DNA from: Mucilaginibacter paludis DSM 18603
GTDB taxonomy: Bacteria > Bacteroidota > Bacteroidia > Sphingobacteriales > Sphingobacteriaceae
Direction of reading: 5' to 3'
Length of the DNA stretch: 64,000 nt
Assembly (NCBI RefSeq): GCF_000166195.2
Contig: NZ_CM001403.1
Coordinates: 4,234,432-4,298,431 of the forward strand
This document shows, piece by piece, positions 26,010 through 33,820 of the stretch. A program made the position numbers and the translations under genes. Within the stretch, counting starts at the first letter, position 1. Each line of letters starts with the position of its first letter. Below the pieces are notes generated by a model, which saw only the letters and a program-made list of their open reading frames with translations, was not told where the DNA came from and did not search any database.

Positions 26010-27023
26010 TTAAAGCGATACCATAGCTTTAATTACGCCATTGGCCGGGTTAAGCCAACCTTCAAAATCATCTTTTACACCATCAAAGCCAACGCGGTGG
26101 GTAATGTAATTGGTCGGGTCAACCAATCCTTTTTTCATAGACGCTATCACGTGCTCAAAATCAGCACGGGTGGCGTTACGGCTGCTCATTAAGGTAGCTT
26201 CGCGCTTGTGGAATTCCGGGTGGCTAAAGCTGATCTCGCCTTTTTGTAAACCTACCAACACATATCGTGCGCCATGTGCCATATATTGAAAAGCATTTGT
26301 AATGGCTTTAAGGTTACCGGTAGCGTCAATTACAACCGTAGGGTAATCGCCACTGGTAATTTCTCTTAAAGCAGCATCCACATCGTCCGAAGCGGCGTTA
26401 ATGGTATGATGAACCTTCAACTTGTCTTTACAAAAGTTAAGGCGGTTTTGGTTAACATCCATGGCAATAACCTGAGCGCCTGCAATGCGGGCAAACTCCA
26501 TAATGCCGAGACCTATTGGGCCTGCGCCAACAACCAGCACAAATTCCCCTGGTTGCACATCCGCCCGGCGAACACCGTGCGCGCCAATGGCTAAAGGTTC
26601 AACAAGGGCCAACTCATCAGCGCTCAAACCTTCACCGTGAATTAACGCGTACGATGGTATGGAAACATATTCGGCCATGCCACCGTCAATATGTACGCCA
26701 AATACTTTGATATGGGTACAGCAGTTTGGTTTGCCCATTCGGCAGGCAATGCAGGTGCCATCGTTAAAGTAGGGGATAAAGGTAACCGCTTCGCCTTTGG
26801 TAAAACCAGGGGCGTCGTCAAAATCTACCAGCTCGCCGCCCAGCTCATGCCCCAGTATGCGTGGATAGCTAAAAAAGGGTTGTGTACCTTCAAAGGCGTG
26901 CAGGTCGGTACCGCAGATGCCTATCCGGTTTATTTTAATGATAGCATGCCCGGGAGTAAGCTGGGGCATTATACCTTCCTGGTATTCAAAGTGTCCGGGA
27001 GTGGTACATACTAATGTTTTCAT
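26010..27023 (-). CDS. Zinc-dependent alcohol dehydrogenase, L-galactonate dehydrogenase (LgoD/YjjN)-like
   Basis: This 337-residue medium-chain dehydrogenase has the catalytic zinc site (GICGTDLHAFEG, GHELGGE), structural-zinc-like cysteines (CIACRMGKPNCC) and the nucleotide fold VVGAGPIGLG. QPFFSYPRILGHE, GVHIDGGMAEYVSIP and FSHPEFHKREATLMSSRNAT resemble, as I recall it, E. coli LgoD, which oxidises L-galactonate at C5 to D-tagaturonate. It is on the same strand as the fucose genes but separated from them by the 0.68-kb repeat region R3. A role on L-galactonate (made by fucose dehydrogenase plus lactonase from L-galactose) is an inference; other polyols or sugar acids remain possible. Confidence 0.85.
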   Translation of the reverse strand: MKTLVCTTPGHFEYQEGIMPQLTPGHAIIKINRIGICGTDLHAFEGTQPFFSYPRILGHELGGELVDFDDAPGFTKGEAVTFIPYFNDGTCIACRMGKPNCCTHIKVFGVHIDGGMAEYVSIPSYALIHGEGLSADELALVEPLAIGAHGVRRADVQPGEFVLVVGAGPIGLGIMEFARIAGAQVIAMDVNQNRLNFCKDKLKVHHTINAASDDVDAALREITSGDYPTVVIDATGNLKAITNAFQYMAHGARYVLVGLQKGEISFSHPEFHKREATLMSSRNATRADFEHVIASMKKGLVDPTNYITHRVGFDGVKDDFEGWLNPANGVIKAMVSL

Positions 27024-27069
27024 ATTTTTGAAATGTTAATTTGAGAATTATTTAATTAAAAAAGCACTG

Positions 27070-27660
27070 CTAAATCTCTCTCCATCATGTCATCCCGACG
27101 CGAGGAGGGATCTTTTAAAAGCGGTAAGTATGCATCATATTCGGCCCGCTGATTATCAATGTGCTATTTTTGCTCCGATAATCAGTATTCTTTAATTGAT
27201 AGCATCGGCCCGCTCATTCGCCGCGGAAGAGCTTGTTACTTTTTGTCTTGATACAAAAAGTAACCAAAAAAATCAAGACTGCCCGATCCTTCCGCCCGCA
27301 GGCCCAACCCGGCCCGGCGTGCAGTCAGGCCTTTGCGCACATTTTCTATCTGCGTTTGTTAATCCATAAGGATCAAACGTCATTCCCTATTTTTTTTCCG
27401 CTGGCCGACATCCTTACTCAGGATGTCCTTCGACGGGTTTAGGATGACAGTTTTTGCACATAAAAAGGGTGTCATGCTGAGCCTGTCGAAGCACGGTGTG
27501 GTGGCCTCTTAAAGCAGTATTCCCTTGGCATTTCATCCGACAGAGACCGCGTGTTTTAAATCTCGCAATCACATAGCTTAAGATATTTTAAACGTCATCC
27601 GTGTTTTTTTCCGGCCCGCCCGGTCTTTCACTTATAATGACGTATTTTTAAGCGGTTGAT
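27070..27660. repeat. Composite interspersed repeat, locus R3 (gene-free)
   Basis: Positions 27024-27701 hold no gene. Parts in order: a CATCCCGACGCGAGGAGGGA word near 27093, CAGTATTCTTTAATT at 27183, GCATCGGCCCGCTC at 27202, a hairpin GTTACTTTTTGT/ACAAAAAGTAAC at 27235-27264, and the GACTGC...GCAGTC segment at 27277-27326. They are followed by TTTGCGCAC, CGTCATTCC and a GTCATGCTGAGCCTGTCGAA word near 27470. The first half matches R1 in opposite orientation; the middle matches R2 and R4. Confidence 0.88.
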
Positions 27661-27701
27661 TATCCTTTTCCCCGCTTAAATCGGATATTGAAAAATCCTG
27701 T

Positions 27702-28490
27702 TTACGCGTTAGCCAGAGCCCTATCCAGATGCACATAGCCACCATCAACATGCAGTATCTGCCCGGTTGTATGGCTCGACTTCTCTGAAAGCAAAAAAGC
27801 CGCTGTGTTTGCTATTTCTTCGGCGGTTGTCATCCGGTTTTCAAACGGGATCAGCGATACGATCTTTTCCAGCTTTTCATCCGGGTTGTCAAGGCCGTGT
27901 ATCCAGGCATCATAAGCGGGTGTCCAGCATTCGGCAACAACAATGGCGTTTACACGGATACTATATTTTAACAGCTCAACTGCCCACTCTCGGGTCAAGG
28001 CGTTACGGGCACCATTGGCCGCAGCATAGCCCGAGGTATGCCCCTGGCCGGTTTCGGCAGTTTTAGAGGTGATGTTTACGATAGAACCCCTTACTTTTTT
28101 TAACTCGGGCAAAGCATAATGGGCCATTAAATAATAATGAACCATGTTTTTATGCAAGGATGCCATAAACCCTTCGTAATTACCATCCTCAAGGCCAACG
28201 CCGTCGTTAATGCCGGCGTTATTTACCAGGCCATCTATCCGCCCAAACTGAGCAACAACAGTATCTACCGCTTTCTGGCATTCGCCGGGTATGGATAATT
28301 CTGCGGCAACCTGGAAAGCTTTGCCGCCAGCCGCCTCAATTTGAGCAACAACAATATCATTATCCACTTTTTTGCGGCCTACAACTACCGGGATGGCCCC
28401 TTCGTTGGCCAATACTTTGCAAATACCCTCACCAATACCTTTAGCGCCACCTGTTACAATGATCACCTTATTATTCAGCTGTAAATTCAT
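27702..28490 (-). CDS. L-fucose dehydrogenase-like SDR with Asn in place of the catalytic Lys
   Basis: I choose the ATG at 28490 (MNLQLNNKVIIVTGG, 262 residues), preceded by a GGGGACAGGG stretch. Motifs are TGGAKGIGEG (residues 13-22), NNAG (90-93), Ser142 and Tyr155. It resembles SDR-type L-fucose dehydrogenases of Burkholderia (shared ASLxxNxxHYYxMAHY, TGQGxTSGY, LTREWAV and the C-terminal DGGYxHLDRAL, from memory). They oxidise L-fucose to L-fuconolactone and also accept L-galactose. At the position of the catalytic lysine (YxxxK) this protein has Asn159 (YAAAN, codon AAT). Either the subfamily works without it or the enzyme is impaired. It is the last gene of the fucose operon, 28 nt after the lactonase gene. 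Confidence 0.85.
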   Translation of the reverse strand: MNLQLNNKVIIVTGGAKGIGEGICKVLANEGAIPVVVGRKKVDNDIVVAQIEAAGGKAFQVAAELSIPGECQKAVDTVVAQFGRIDGLVNNAGINDGVGLEDGNYEGFMASLHKNMVHYYLMAHYALPELKKVRGSIVNITSKTAETGQGHTSGYAAANGARNALTREWAVELLKYSIRVNAIVVAECWTPAYDAWIHGLDNPDEKLEKIVSLIPFENRMTTAEEIANTAAFLLSEKSSHTTGQILHVDGGYVHLDRALANA

Positions 28491-28518
28491 ATCCCTGTCC
28501 CCCTTTGTGAGTTTTATA

Positions 28519-29349
28519 TTATGCATGATAAAAACCGGCCGCATTGCCGCCCCAAAACATCGCCTGCTCATCAACTGATAAGGCAGATGTATATTGTTCA
28601 ACAATGCCTTTCATCTCGGCATAGCTTGCCGCAACCTGGCATACGGGCCAATCGGAACCGAACATCAACCTATCGGCGCCAAAGGCTTCAAAGGCAACAT
28701 CCAGGTACGGAAAAAAATCTTCAGCTTTCCAATTTTTCCAGTCCGCTTCCGTAACCATGCCCGATACCTTGCACCATACATTATCATGCTGCGCAACGGT
28801 ATTGATATCCCTTGCCCACTCATCAATTTTTTTATCCTTGATATAGGGTTTGGCTAAATGGTCTATTACAAATTTTTGGTCGGGGAAATCCTCTACAAAC
28901 TCACTCACATATTGGAGCTGGTCCGGAAAGATTAAAATATCATACGTAAATCCGTAATCTTTTAATTTACCGATGCCGTTCATAAATTGAGGCTTTAGCA
29001 TCAGCGCCCGGTCCTCTTCGCCCTGTAGCACATGGCGAAAACCTTTCATCAATTTAAACTGACTATAATATTCCAGCCTGTCGGCGATGTTTTCGGCGCG
29101 CAGGTCAACCCAGCCCACAATGCCCCGGATAAAATCGTTATTATCGGCTAACGACAGTAAAAAATCATTCTGTGTCTCCGATTGATCGGCCTGTACGGCA
29201 ATGCAGCCATCCATACCGTTTGCTGTTAATACAGGGCGCAGATCGGCCGGTAAAAAATCACGTTGGATAACCGACATGTCATCGTTGATCCAGCTATCCC
29301 TAACCGGATCAAAAATCCAGAAATGCTGATGTGCATCAATGCGCGGCAT
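28519..29349 (-). CDS. L-fuconolactonase (amidohydrolase family 2)
   Basis: This 276-residue amidohydrolase opens with the metal-binding DAHQHFWIF. FRHVLQGEEDRAL, FVIDHLAKPYI and the late RLMFGSDWPVC (metal Asp) follow. This set is typical of the COG3618 sugar lactonases, including L-fucono-1,5-lactonase and L-rhamnono-lactonase. It hydrolyses the lactone made by the SDR encoded just downstream. It overlaps the diketo-acid hydrolase gene by 14 nt (29336-29349), which indicates translational coupling. The substrate (fucono- rather than rhamnonolactone) is inferred from FucP and the other cluster members. Confidence 0.88.
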   Translation of the reverse strand: MPRIDAHQHFWIFDPVRDSWINDDMSVIQRDFLPADLRPVLTANGMDGCIAVQADQSETQNDFLLSLADNNDFIRGIVGWVDLRAENIADRLEYYSQFKLMKGFRHVLQGEEDRALMLKPQFMNGIGKLKDYGFTYDILIFPDQLQYVSEFVEDFPDQKFVIDHLAKPYIKDKKIDEWARDINTVAQHDNVWCKVSGMVTEADWKNWKAEDFFPYLDVAFEAFGADRLMFGSDWPVCQVAASYAEMKGIVEQYTSALSVDEQAMFWGGNAAGFYHA

Positions 29350-30193
29350 AAGCTTTTACGGTTTGTTTTGAAGTGCCTAAACCATCAATACCTAATTCAA
29401 CCACATCACCGGCCTTTAAATAAATTGGAGGCTTAAAGCCCAGGCCAACACCGGCAGGCGTACCGGTAGAGATGACGTCGCCCGGAAGCAGTGTCATAAA
29501 CTGGCTGAGGTACGAAATAAGGAAAGGTATTTTAAATATCAGGTTGGAGGTTGTGCCGTTCTGCATACTTTCGCCGTTTACGGTTAACCATATTCGCAGG
29601 TTATCCACATCAGCAATTTCGTCAGGCGTTGCCAAAAATGGGCCGATAGGAGCAAAGGTATCACAACCCTTGCCTTTGTCCCAGGTACCACCACGCTCAA
29701 TCTGGAACTCGCGCTCAGATACATCGTTATGCAAAGCATATCCGGCAATATAATGATGCGCGTCCGCTTCTTCCACATAACTGGCTTTTTTGCCAATTAC
29801 CACGGCCAGCTCAACCTCCCAGTCGGTTTTAACCGAGTTTTTTGGAATGATGATATCATCATAAGGGCCGGCTAAAGCGGTAGTGCTTTTCATGAAAACA
29901 ACAGGCTCAGGCGGAATAGCCGCGCCGGTTTCTTTGGCATGGTCGGCATAGTTTAGCCCGATGCAAACAATTTTTGATGGCCTTGCCACCGGGCTGCTCA
30001 GGCGCACGCCGTCAGGTATAGGCATAAGCGAGGCCTGGTTGGCATCTAAAAATGCCTTTAAACGGGCTAAGCCATCAGTTTCAAAAAATAGCTCATTATA
30101 ATCCTCGCCAAATGCCGATGTATCATAGTATTGATCATTCAGCACAACGCCGGTTTTTTCCTGGTTAATTTCTCCGTATCGTATCAGTTTCAT
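29336..30193 (-). CDS. Fumarylacetoacetate hydrolase-family enzyme, probable 2,4-diketo-3-deoxy-L-fuconate hydrolase
   Basis: I choose the ATG at 30193 (MKLIRYGEINQEKTGVVL, 285 residues); the frame upstream is translated repeat. FAH-family motifs are CIGLNYADHAKETG, the metal ligands in DWEVELAVVIG, and VISTGTPAGVGLG near the C-terminus. In the non-phosphorylating L-fucose (and L-rhamnose) pathway this family cleaves 2,4-diketo-3-deoxy-fuconate to pyruvate and lactate. Its length matches that group (about 285). An unusual 107-nt palindromic repeat separates it from the upstream SDR gene, and it overlaps the lactonase gene by 14 nt. Confidence 0.88.
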   Translation of the reverse strand: MKLIRYGEINQEKTGVVLNDQYYDTSAFGEDYNELFFETDGLARLKAFLDANQASLMPIPDGVRLSSPVARPSKIVCIGLNYADHAKETGAAIPPEPVVFMKSTTALAGPYDDIIIPKNSVKTDWEVELAVVIGKKASYVEEADAHHYIAGYALHNDVSEREFQIERGGTWDKGKGCDTFAPIGPFLATPDEIADVDNLRIWLTVNGESMQNGTTSNLIFKIPFLISYLSQFMTLLPGDVISTGTPAGVGLGFKPPIYLKAGDVVELGIDGLGTSKQTVKAYAAH

Positions 30194-30300
30194 AAGCCCC
30201 TCCTCAATCCTCCCCGGTAGGGAGGACTTTTTAATTTTTATTATATTATTACAATAGCCGCCAATGCTCACCTCCCCTTCAGGGGAGGCCGGGTGGGGCT
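30194..30300. repeat. Interspersed palindromic repeat inside the fucose operon
   Basis: Two GC-rich palindromes, CCTCCCCGGTAGGGAGG near 30210 and CCTCCCCTTCAGGGGAGG near 30271, are separated by an AT-rich stretch. A CCGGGTGGGGCTCC end follows. It fills the spacer between two co-directional genes of the same operon. Confidence 0.8.
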
Positions 30301-30301
30301 C

Positions 30302-31066
30302 CTAATTATTCAGTTTAATAAATCCGCCATCAATAGGGTAATCGCAGCCGGTGATAAACGATGCCTCATCCGAGCACAGGTATAAGATCAGGTTGGCTAC
30401 CTCTTCGGGTGTGCCCATCCGGCCTATCGGTTGCGATTTGGATAGTTTTTCAAACATTTCCTCTTCCCGGCCGGGATAGGTTTTGGCAATAAAGCCATCT
30501 ACAAATGGGGTGTGTACCCTTGCCGGGGATACCGAGTTACAACGGATACCATAGGCCATATAGTCGCGGGCGGTTGATAAAGTCATGCCGTGTACGGCTC
30601 CCTTGCTCATGGAGTAGGCAAACCTGTCGGAAATACCTACTATGGCGCCAATTGATGACAGGTTTAAAATGGCTCCGCCGCCGTTGGCTTTCATGATGGG
30701 CAGTGCCGCATGGAGGCAGTTGTAAACCCCTTTTACGTTGATGCTGTAAACCCTGTCAAAATCCTCTTCGTTAGTGGTGTCGGCGCGGCCAATATGGGCT
30801 ATCCCGGCATTATTAACCAGTATGTTCACAATGCCGATATAATCAAATATGGCGCTCACCTGTTGCTGGTCGCTCACATTGCAAGCATGTGCGTAAGCAA
30901 TGCCGCCATCCGCCTTAATCTCGTCAACGGTTGTTTCGCCTGACTGTAGGCTCAGATCTAAAATATGAACATCTGCACCCTGTTTGGCAAATACCTTGGC
31001 TACCGCTTTACCAATGCCGCTTCCGCCGCCGGTAACAGCAGCTATTTTTCCTTTTAAGTTTAACAT
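30302..31066 (-). CDS. SDR, probable 2-keto-3-deoxy-L-fuconate dehydrogenase
   Basis: This 254-residue classical short-chain dehydrogenase has TGGGSGIGKAV, NNAGIAH, Ser in LNLSSIGA, and the intact YSMSKGA catalytic pair. RCNSVSPARVHTPFV is typical of the group that includes 2-keto-3-deoxy-L-fuconate dehydrogenase of the Xanthomonas fucose pathway. It would oxidise the 4-hydroxyl to give the diketo acid cleaved by the next gene product. It follows the mutarotase gene after 55 nt. Other SDR substrates are possible; the assignment leans on the neighbours. Confidence 0.85.
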   Translation of the reverse strand: MLNLKGKIAAVTGGGSGIGKAVAKVFAKQGADVHILDLSLQSGETTVDEIKADGGIAYAHACNVSDQQQVSAIFDYIGIVNILVNNAGIAHIGRADTTNEEDFDRVYSINVKGVYNCLHAALPIMKANGGGAILNLSSIGAIVGISDRFAYSMSKGAVHGMTLSTARDYMAYGIRCNSVSPARVHTPFVDGFIAKTYPGREEEMFEKLSKSQPIGRMGTPEEVANLILYLCSDEASFITGCDYPIDGGFIKLNN

Positions 31067-31121
31067 AAGCCTTTTTAAAATCCATTCGCCGTAAGGGCGA
31101 TGCTTTTAAATTTTTAATTTA

Positions 31122-31454
31122 CTATAATTGAAAAATCTTGTTCATAAAAACCCATTTCTCTCCGGGTTTTGCACCGGGCAAAGCCCGCTGATATTTCCAC
31201 ATCAGTTTTTCCCATTCCTGTACTTTTGGATTCGCCTCATCCATTGCTCCCTTACGTTCAAAAGTAAAAGTATCGTTGGTTTCGATGGTCATACATAAAC
31301 GGTTGCCAAAACGATATATTTCCATGCTGGTTATCCCCGAGTCTGTAATGCTCCTGATTATTTCGGGCCATACCTGCGTGTGGTATGCTTCGTATGCGGC
31401 AATCAGAGTGACATCATCAACCAGATCGAGTGCTAAACAATATTGATTTGCCAT
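31122..31454 (-). CDS. L-rhamnose/L-fucose mutarotase (RhaM family)
   Basis: This 110-residue dimeric alpha+beta barrel protein carries the conserved His in AYEAYHTQVWPEI and the C-terminal WEKLMWKYQRALPGA and KWVFMNKIFQL seen in RhaM. It interconverts the anomers of a 6-deoxy-hexose so that the transporter and dehydrogenase see the right one. Between fucP (5 nt upstream) and the fucose SDRs it probably serves L-fucose, although RhaM proper acts on L-rhamnose. It is not a FucU-type (RbsD-fold) mutarotase. Confidence 0.88.
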   Translation of the reverse strand: MANQYCLALDLVDDVTLIAAYEAYHTQVWPEIIRSITDSGITSMEIYRFGNRLCMTIETNDTFTFERKGAMDEANPKVQEWEKLMWKYQRALPGAKPGEKWVFMNKIFQL

Positions 31455-31459
31455 TCTAT

Positions 31460-32749
31460 TTAGTGTGATACAGATAGCGTTATTTTTTGAACAGCAAAGT
31501 TTTTGATTGCAAAGTATAGTATAACCAGGAAACAGATTGCTGGTACAACGTATGCTGTTTGTATATTAGTAGCATCAGATACCTTACCCATGATAACCGG
31601 GAAAATGGCTCCCCCTACAATAGACATAATCACTAAGGACGATCCTTGTTTTGTTTTAGAGCCCAAACCGCGAATACTTAACGAGAAAATGGTTGGGAAC
31701 ATAATTGACATAAAAAACTCAACACCAAACAGTGCATATACTGATATTTTGCCATGCGATAGCACTGCTAATGCCAACAATAAAATATTGATTACACTGT
31801 ATAAAGCCAATAGCTTTGAAGGCGAGATAAACCTCATAATAAACGTACCGAAGAAACGGCCAACCATAAAACCAAACAGAGCCGCTGCCAGGTATTGCGA
31901 TGCTGATACTTCTTCAATGCCTGCCACCCGTTGCGAAAACCGGATAAAAAAACTACTTACACATACTTGTGCCCCAACATAAAAAAACTGCGCTAACACG
32001 CCTCGCATTAAGTTACCCTCTTTAAATATGGAATCTTTAGCTTCCATTTCCGGATCGGCCGGTTCTTTAATTTCTGGCAAGGTGGTTTTCCATATCATAA
32101 TGGCGATACTTAGCACAACTAAACCGATAATAATATAAGGTAGCTTTACAGACGAAGCCTCAGTATGGAAATAATTACTTAATTGCTCGGCACTCATGGA
32201 GCCTTTTTCTGAATCGGATAGTGTTTTACCCGACAGGATGATTTTACCACCAATAAAGGGAGCCATGGTAGCCGCCAAGCCGTTAAATGACTGAGCAAAG
32301 TTAATACGCTGTGTAGCACCTTCAGGATCGCCTAATACTGTAATGTAAGGGTTGGCAGCGGTTTCTAAAAAAGTAAGGCCGCTGGCGATAATAAATAGAG
32401 CGATAAGAAAAAATGCGTATTGCAGTGTCTGGGCGGCTGGATAAAACAAAAATGCGCCAATGGCAAAAAGCAATAAGCCCATGGTTATGCCGCCCTTATA
32501 ACCATACTTTTTTATAAATAGCCCGGCAGGTATGGCCATTAAAAAGTAAGCTATGTATGACGCCGAATCGATAAAGGCCGACTGTACATCTGTTAACTGA
32601 CAGGCTTTTTTTAGGTGTGGGATAAGGATAGGATTAAGATTCAAGGCAAATCCCCATAAAAAAAACAGGGTTGTGATCAGAATAACGGCAAACGTTTGTC
32701 CGTTCTTTTTTCCTTCTTGTTGTACCGTTGGGGGCGCAATTGGCTGCAT
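31460..32749 (-). CDS. fucP: L-fucose:H+ symporter
   Basis: This 429-residue MFS permease has twelve helices. It shows the FucP signature FFLWGFALNLNPILIPHLKK (helix 1), the conserved glutamate in FLETAANPYITVLG, and a long central loop with charged residues. It imports L-fucose with a proton. At the place of E. coli FucP Asp46 (NLNDIL) this protein has Pro40 (NLNPIL), while the glutamate is kept; Asp46 and Glu135 are both implicated in proton coupling in E. coli. It is the first gene of the fucose operon. Its upstream region carries two direct repeats that probably bind the divergent AraC regulator. Confidence 0.92.
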   Translation of the reverse strand: MQPIAPPTVQQEGKKNGQTFAVILITTLFFLWGFALNLNPILIPHLKKACQLTDVQSAFIDSASYIAYFLMAIPAGLFIKKYGYKGGITMGLLLFAIGAFLFYPAAQTLQYAFFLIALFIIASGLTFLETAANPYITVLGDPEGATQRINFAQSFNGLAATMAPFIGGKIILSGKTLSDSEKGSMSAEQLSNYFHTEASSVKLPYIIIGLVVLSIAIMIWKTTLPEIKEPADPEMEAKDSIFKEGNLMRGVLAQFFYVGAQVCVSSFFIRFSQRVAGIEEVSASQYLAAALFGFMVGRFFGTFIMRFISPSKLLALYSVINILLLALAVLSHGKISVYALFGVEFFMSIMFPTIFSLSIRGLGSKTKQGSSLVIMSIVGGAIFPVIMGKVSDATNIQTAYVVPAICFLVILYFAIKNFAVQKITLSVSH

Positions 32750-32799
32750 AGGTTTTTCCGGATTAAGAAATATAAATTGGTTTATACAAAGAAAGAAGG

Positions 32800-32856
32800 T
32801 TTTGGCATATATTAATTTTTTTGATTTGCTTAAGTAATAAACTATTTTGGCATATA
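32800..32856. promoter_or_regulatory. Twin direct-repeat operator candidate between fucP and the AraC regulator
   Basis: TTTTGGCATATA occurs exactly at 32800-32811 and 32845-32856, 45 bp apart, in the same orientation. On the fucP strand the proximal copy lies 5 nt upstream of TTTCTTTG (32787-32794), a near match to TAnnTTTG, so it would cover the -33 region. This is the usual layout for an AraC activator. Confidence 0.65.
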
Positions 32857-32894
32857 AATAACAATTTTATTCATATCGACGAGTTTTTAGTTTA

Positions 32895-33764
32895 ATGAAA
32901 CCACAACTGCTTAAAGTTACCAATGGCCCGGCTCACTCATTTAGTATCAGGCAGGATACTTTCCCGTACATCAATAACCATTGGCATTATCATCCCGAAG
33001 TAGAGTTAATTCACATCCGCCGGGGTGGCGGCACCCAGTTTATAGGGGATAATATTAAGCGGTTTAACGAAGGCGATGTAGTTTTAATTGGCGCCCATTT
33101 GCCCCATTACTGGAGATATGATGATACCTATTTCAGGGAAAATGCAGAAGTTCATGCAGATGCTGCCGTGATTCATTTTTCGGAAAACTTTTTGGGCGAT
33201 CAGTTTTTAAATTTGCCCGAAAGCAAGTCTATCAAAAACTTGCTCGAGAAGGCCAAAAGAGGCATTTATATACCAGCAGAAACTGCCAAAGCGGCACGGT
33301 TGTTAATTAAAAAGCTGTTACTTAGCGAGGGGATGTACAGAATTATTACCCTGATTGAGTTACTATCAGAAATTGCAGCATGCAACAATCTTGTGTTTTT
33401 ATCGTCGATAGGTTTCAGGCACGATTTTAACGATATAGAGAACGAACGCATCAACGCCATCTATGATTATTCGTTAGCCAATTTCAGAAAAAAAATACAG
33501 TTAAAGGAGATTGCCGAGGTTGCCCGCATCAGTGAAAACTCGTTTTGCCGTTACTTCAAATCGCGAACGCGCAAAACCTATTCCCAGTTTTTAATCGAGA
33601 TCAGGGTAGGGGATGCCTGTAAGCTGCTTATTGAAGACAGGTTGAGTATCAAACAGATTTGTTTTGAATGCGGGTTTAACAACCTGGTTGGTTTTCATAA
33701 ATATTTTAAACTGATTACCGGGAAAAGCCCATTAGGCTATCAAAGGGAATACACCAGGATTTAA
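32895..33764 (+). CDS. AraC-family transcriptional regulator
   Basis: This 289-residue protein has an N-terminal cupin sensor domain (residues 20-110; HWHYHPEVELIHIRRGGGTQFIG, EGDVVLIGAHLPHYW). A C-terminal AraC-type double helix-turn-helix spans about residues 190-285, with LKEIAEVARISENSFCRYF and the second motif IKQICFECGFNNLVGFHKYF. It is divergent from fucP and most likely senses L-fucose or a derivative and activates the fucose operon (inference). The twin 12-bp repeats at 32800-32856 are its probable sites. A weak terminator follows the stop. Confidence 0.9.
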   Translation: MKPQLLKVTNGPAHSFSIRQDTFPYINNHWHYHPEVELIHIRRGGGTQFIGDNIKRFNEGDVVLIGAHLPHYWRYDDTYFRENAEVHADAAVIHFSENFLGDQFLNLPESKSIKNLLEKAKRGIYIPAETAKAARLLIKKLLLSEGMYRIITLIELLSEIAACNNLVFLSSIGFRHDFNDIENERINAIYDYSLANFRKKIQLKEIAEVARISENSFCRYFKSRTRKTYSQFLIEIRVGDACKLLIEDRLSIKQICFECGFNNLVGFHKYFKLITGKSPLGYQREYTRI

Positions 33765-33792
33765 AGCCCGGATTTTTGAATCCGAGCTTTCC
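33763..33792 (+). terminator. Hairpin after the AraC regulator gene
   Basis: AAAGC-C-GGATT pairs with AATCC-A-GCTTT around a 4-nt loop, overlapping the stop codon region. The trailing T-run is short. Confidence 0.5.
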
Positions 33793-33820
33793 TGTCAGTA
33801 AGTTTTGAATAGTTGTTTTG

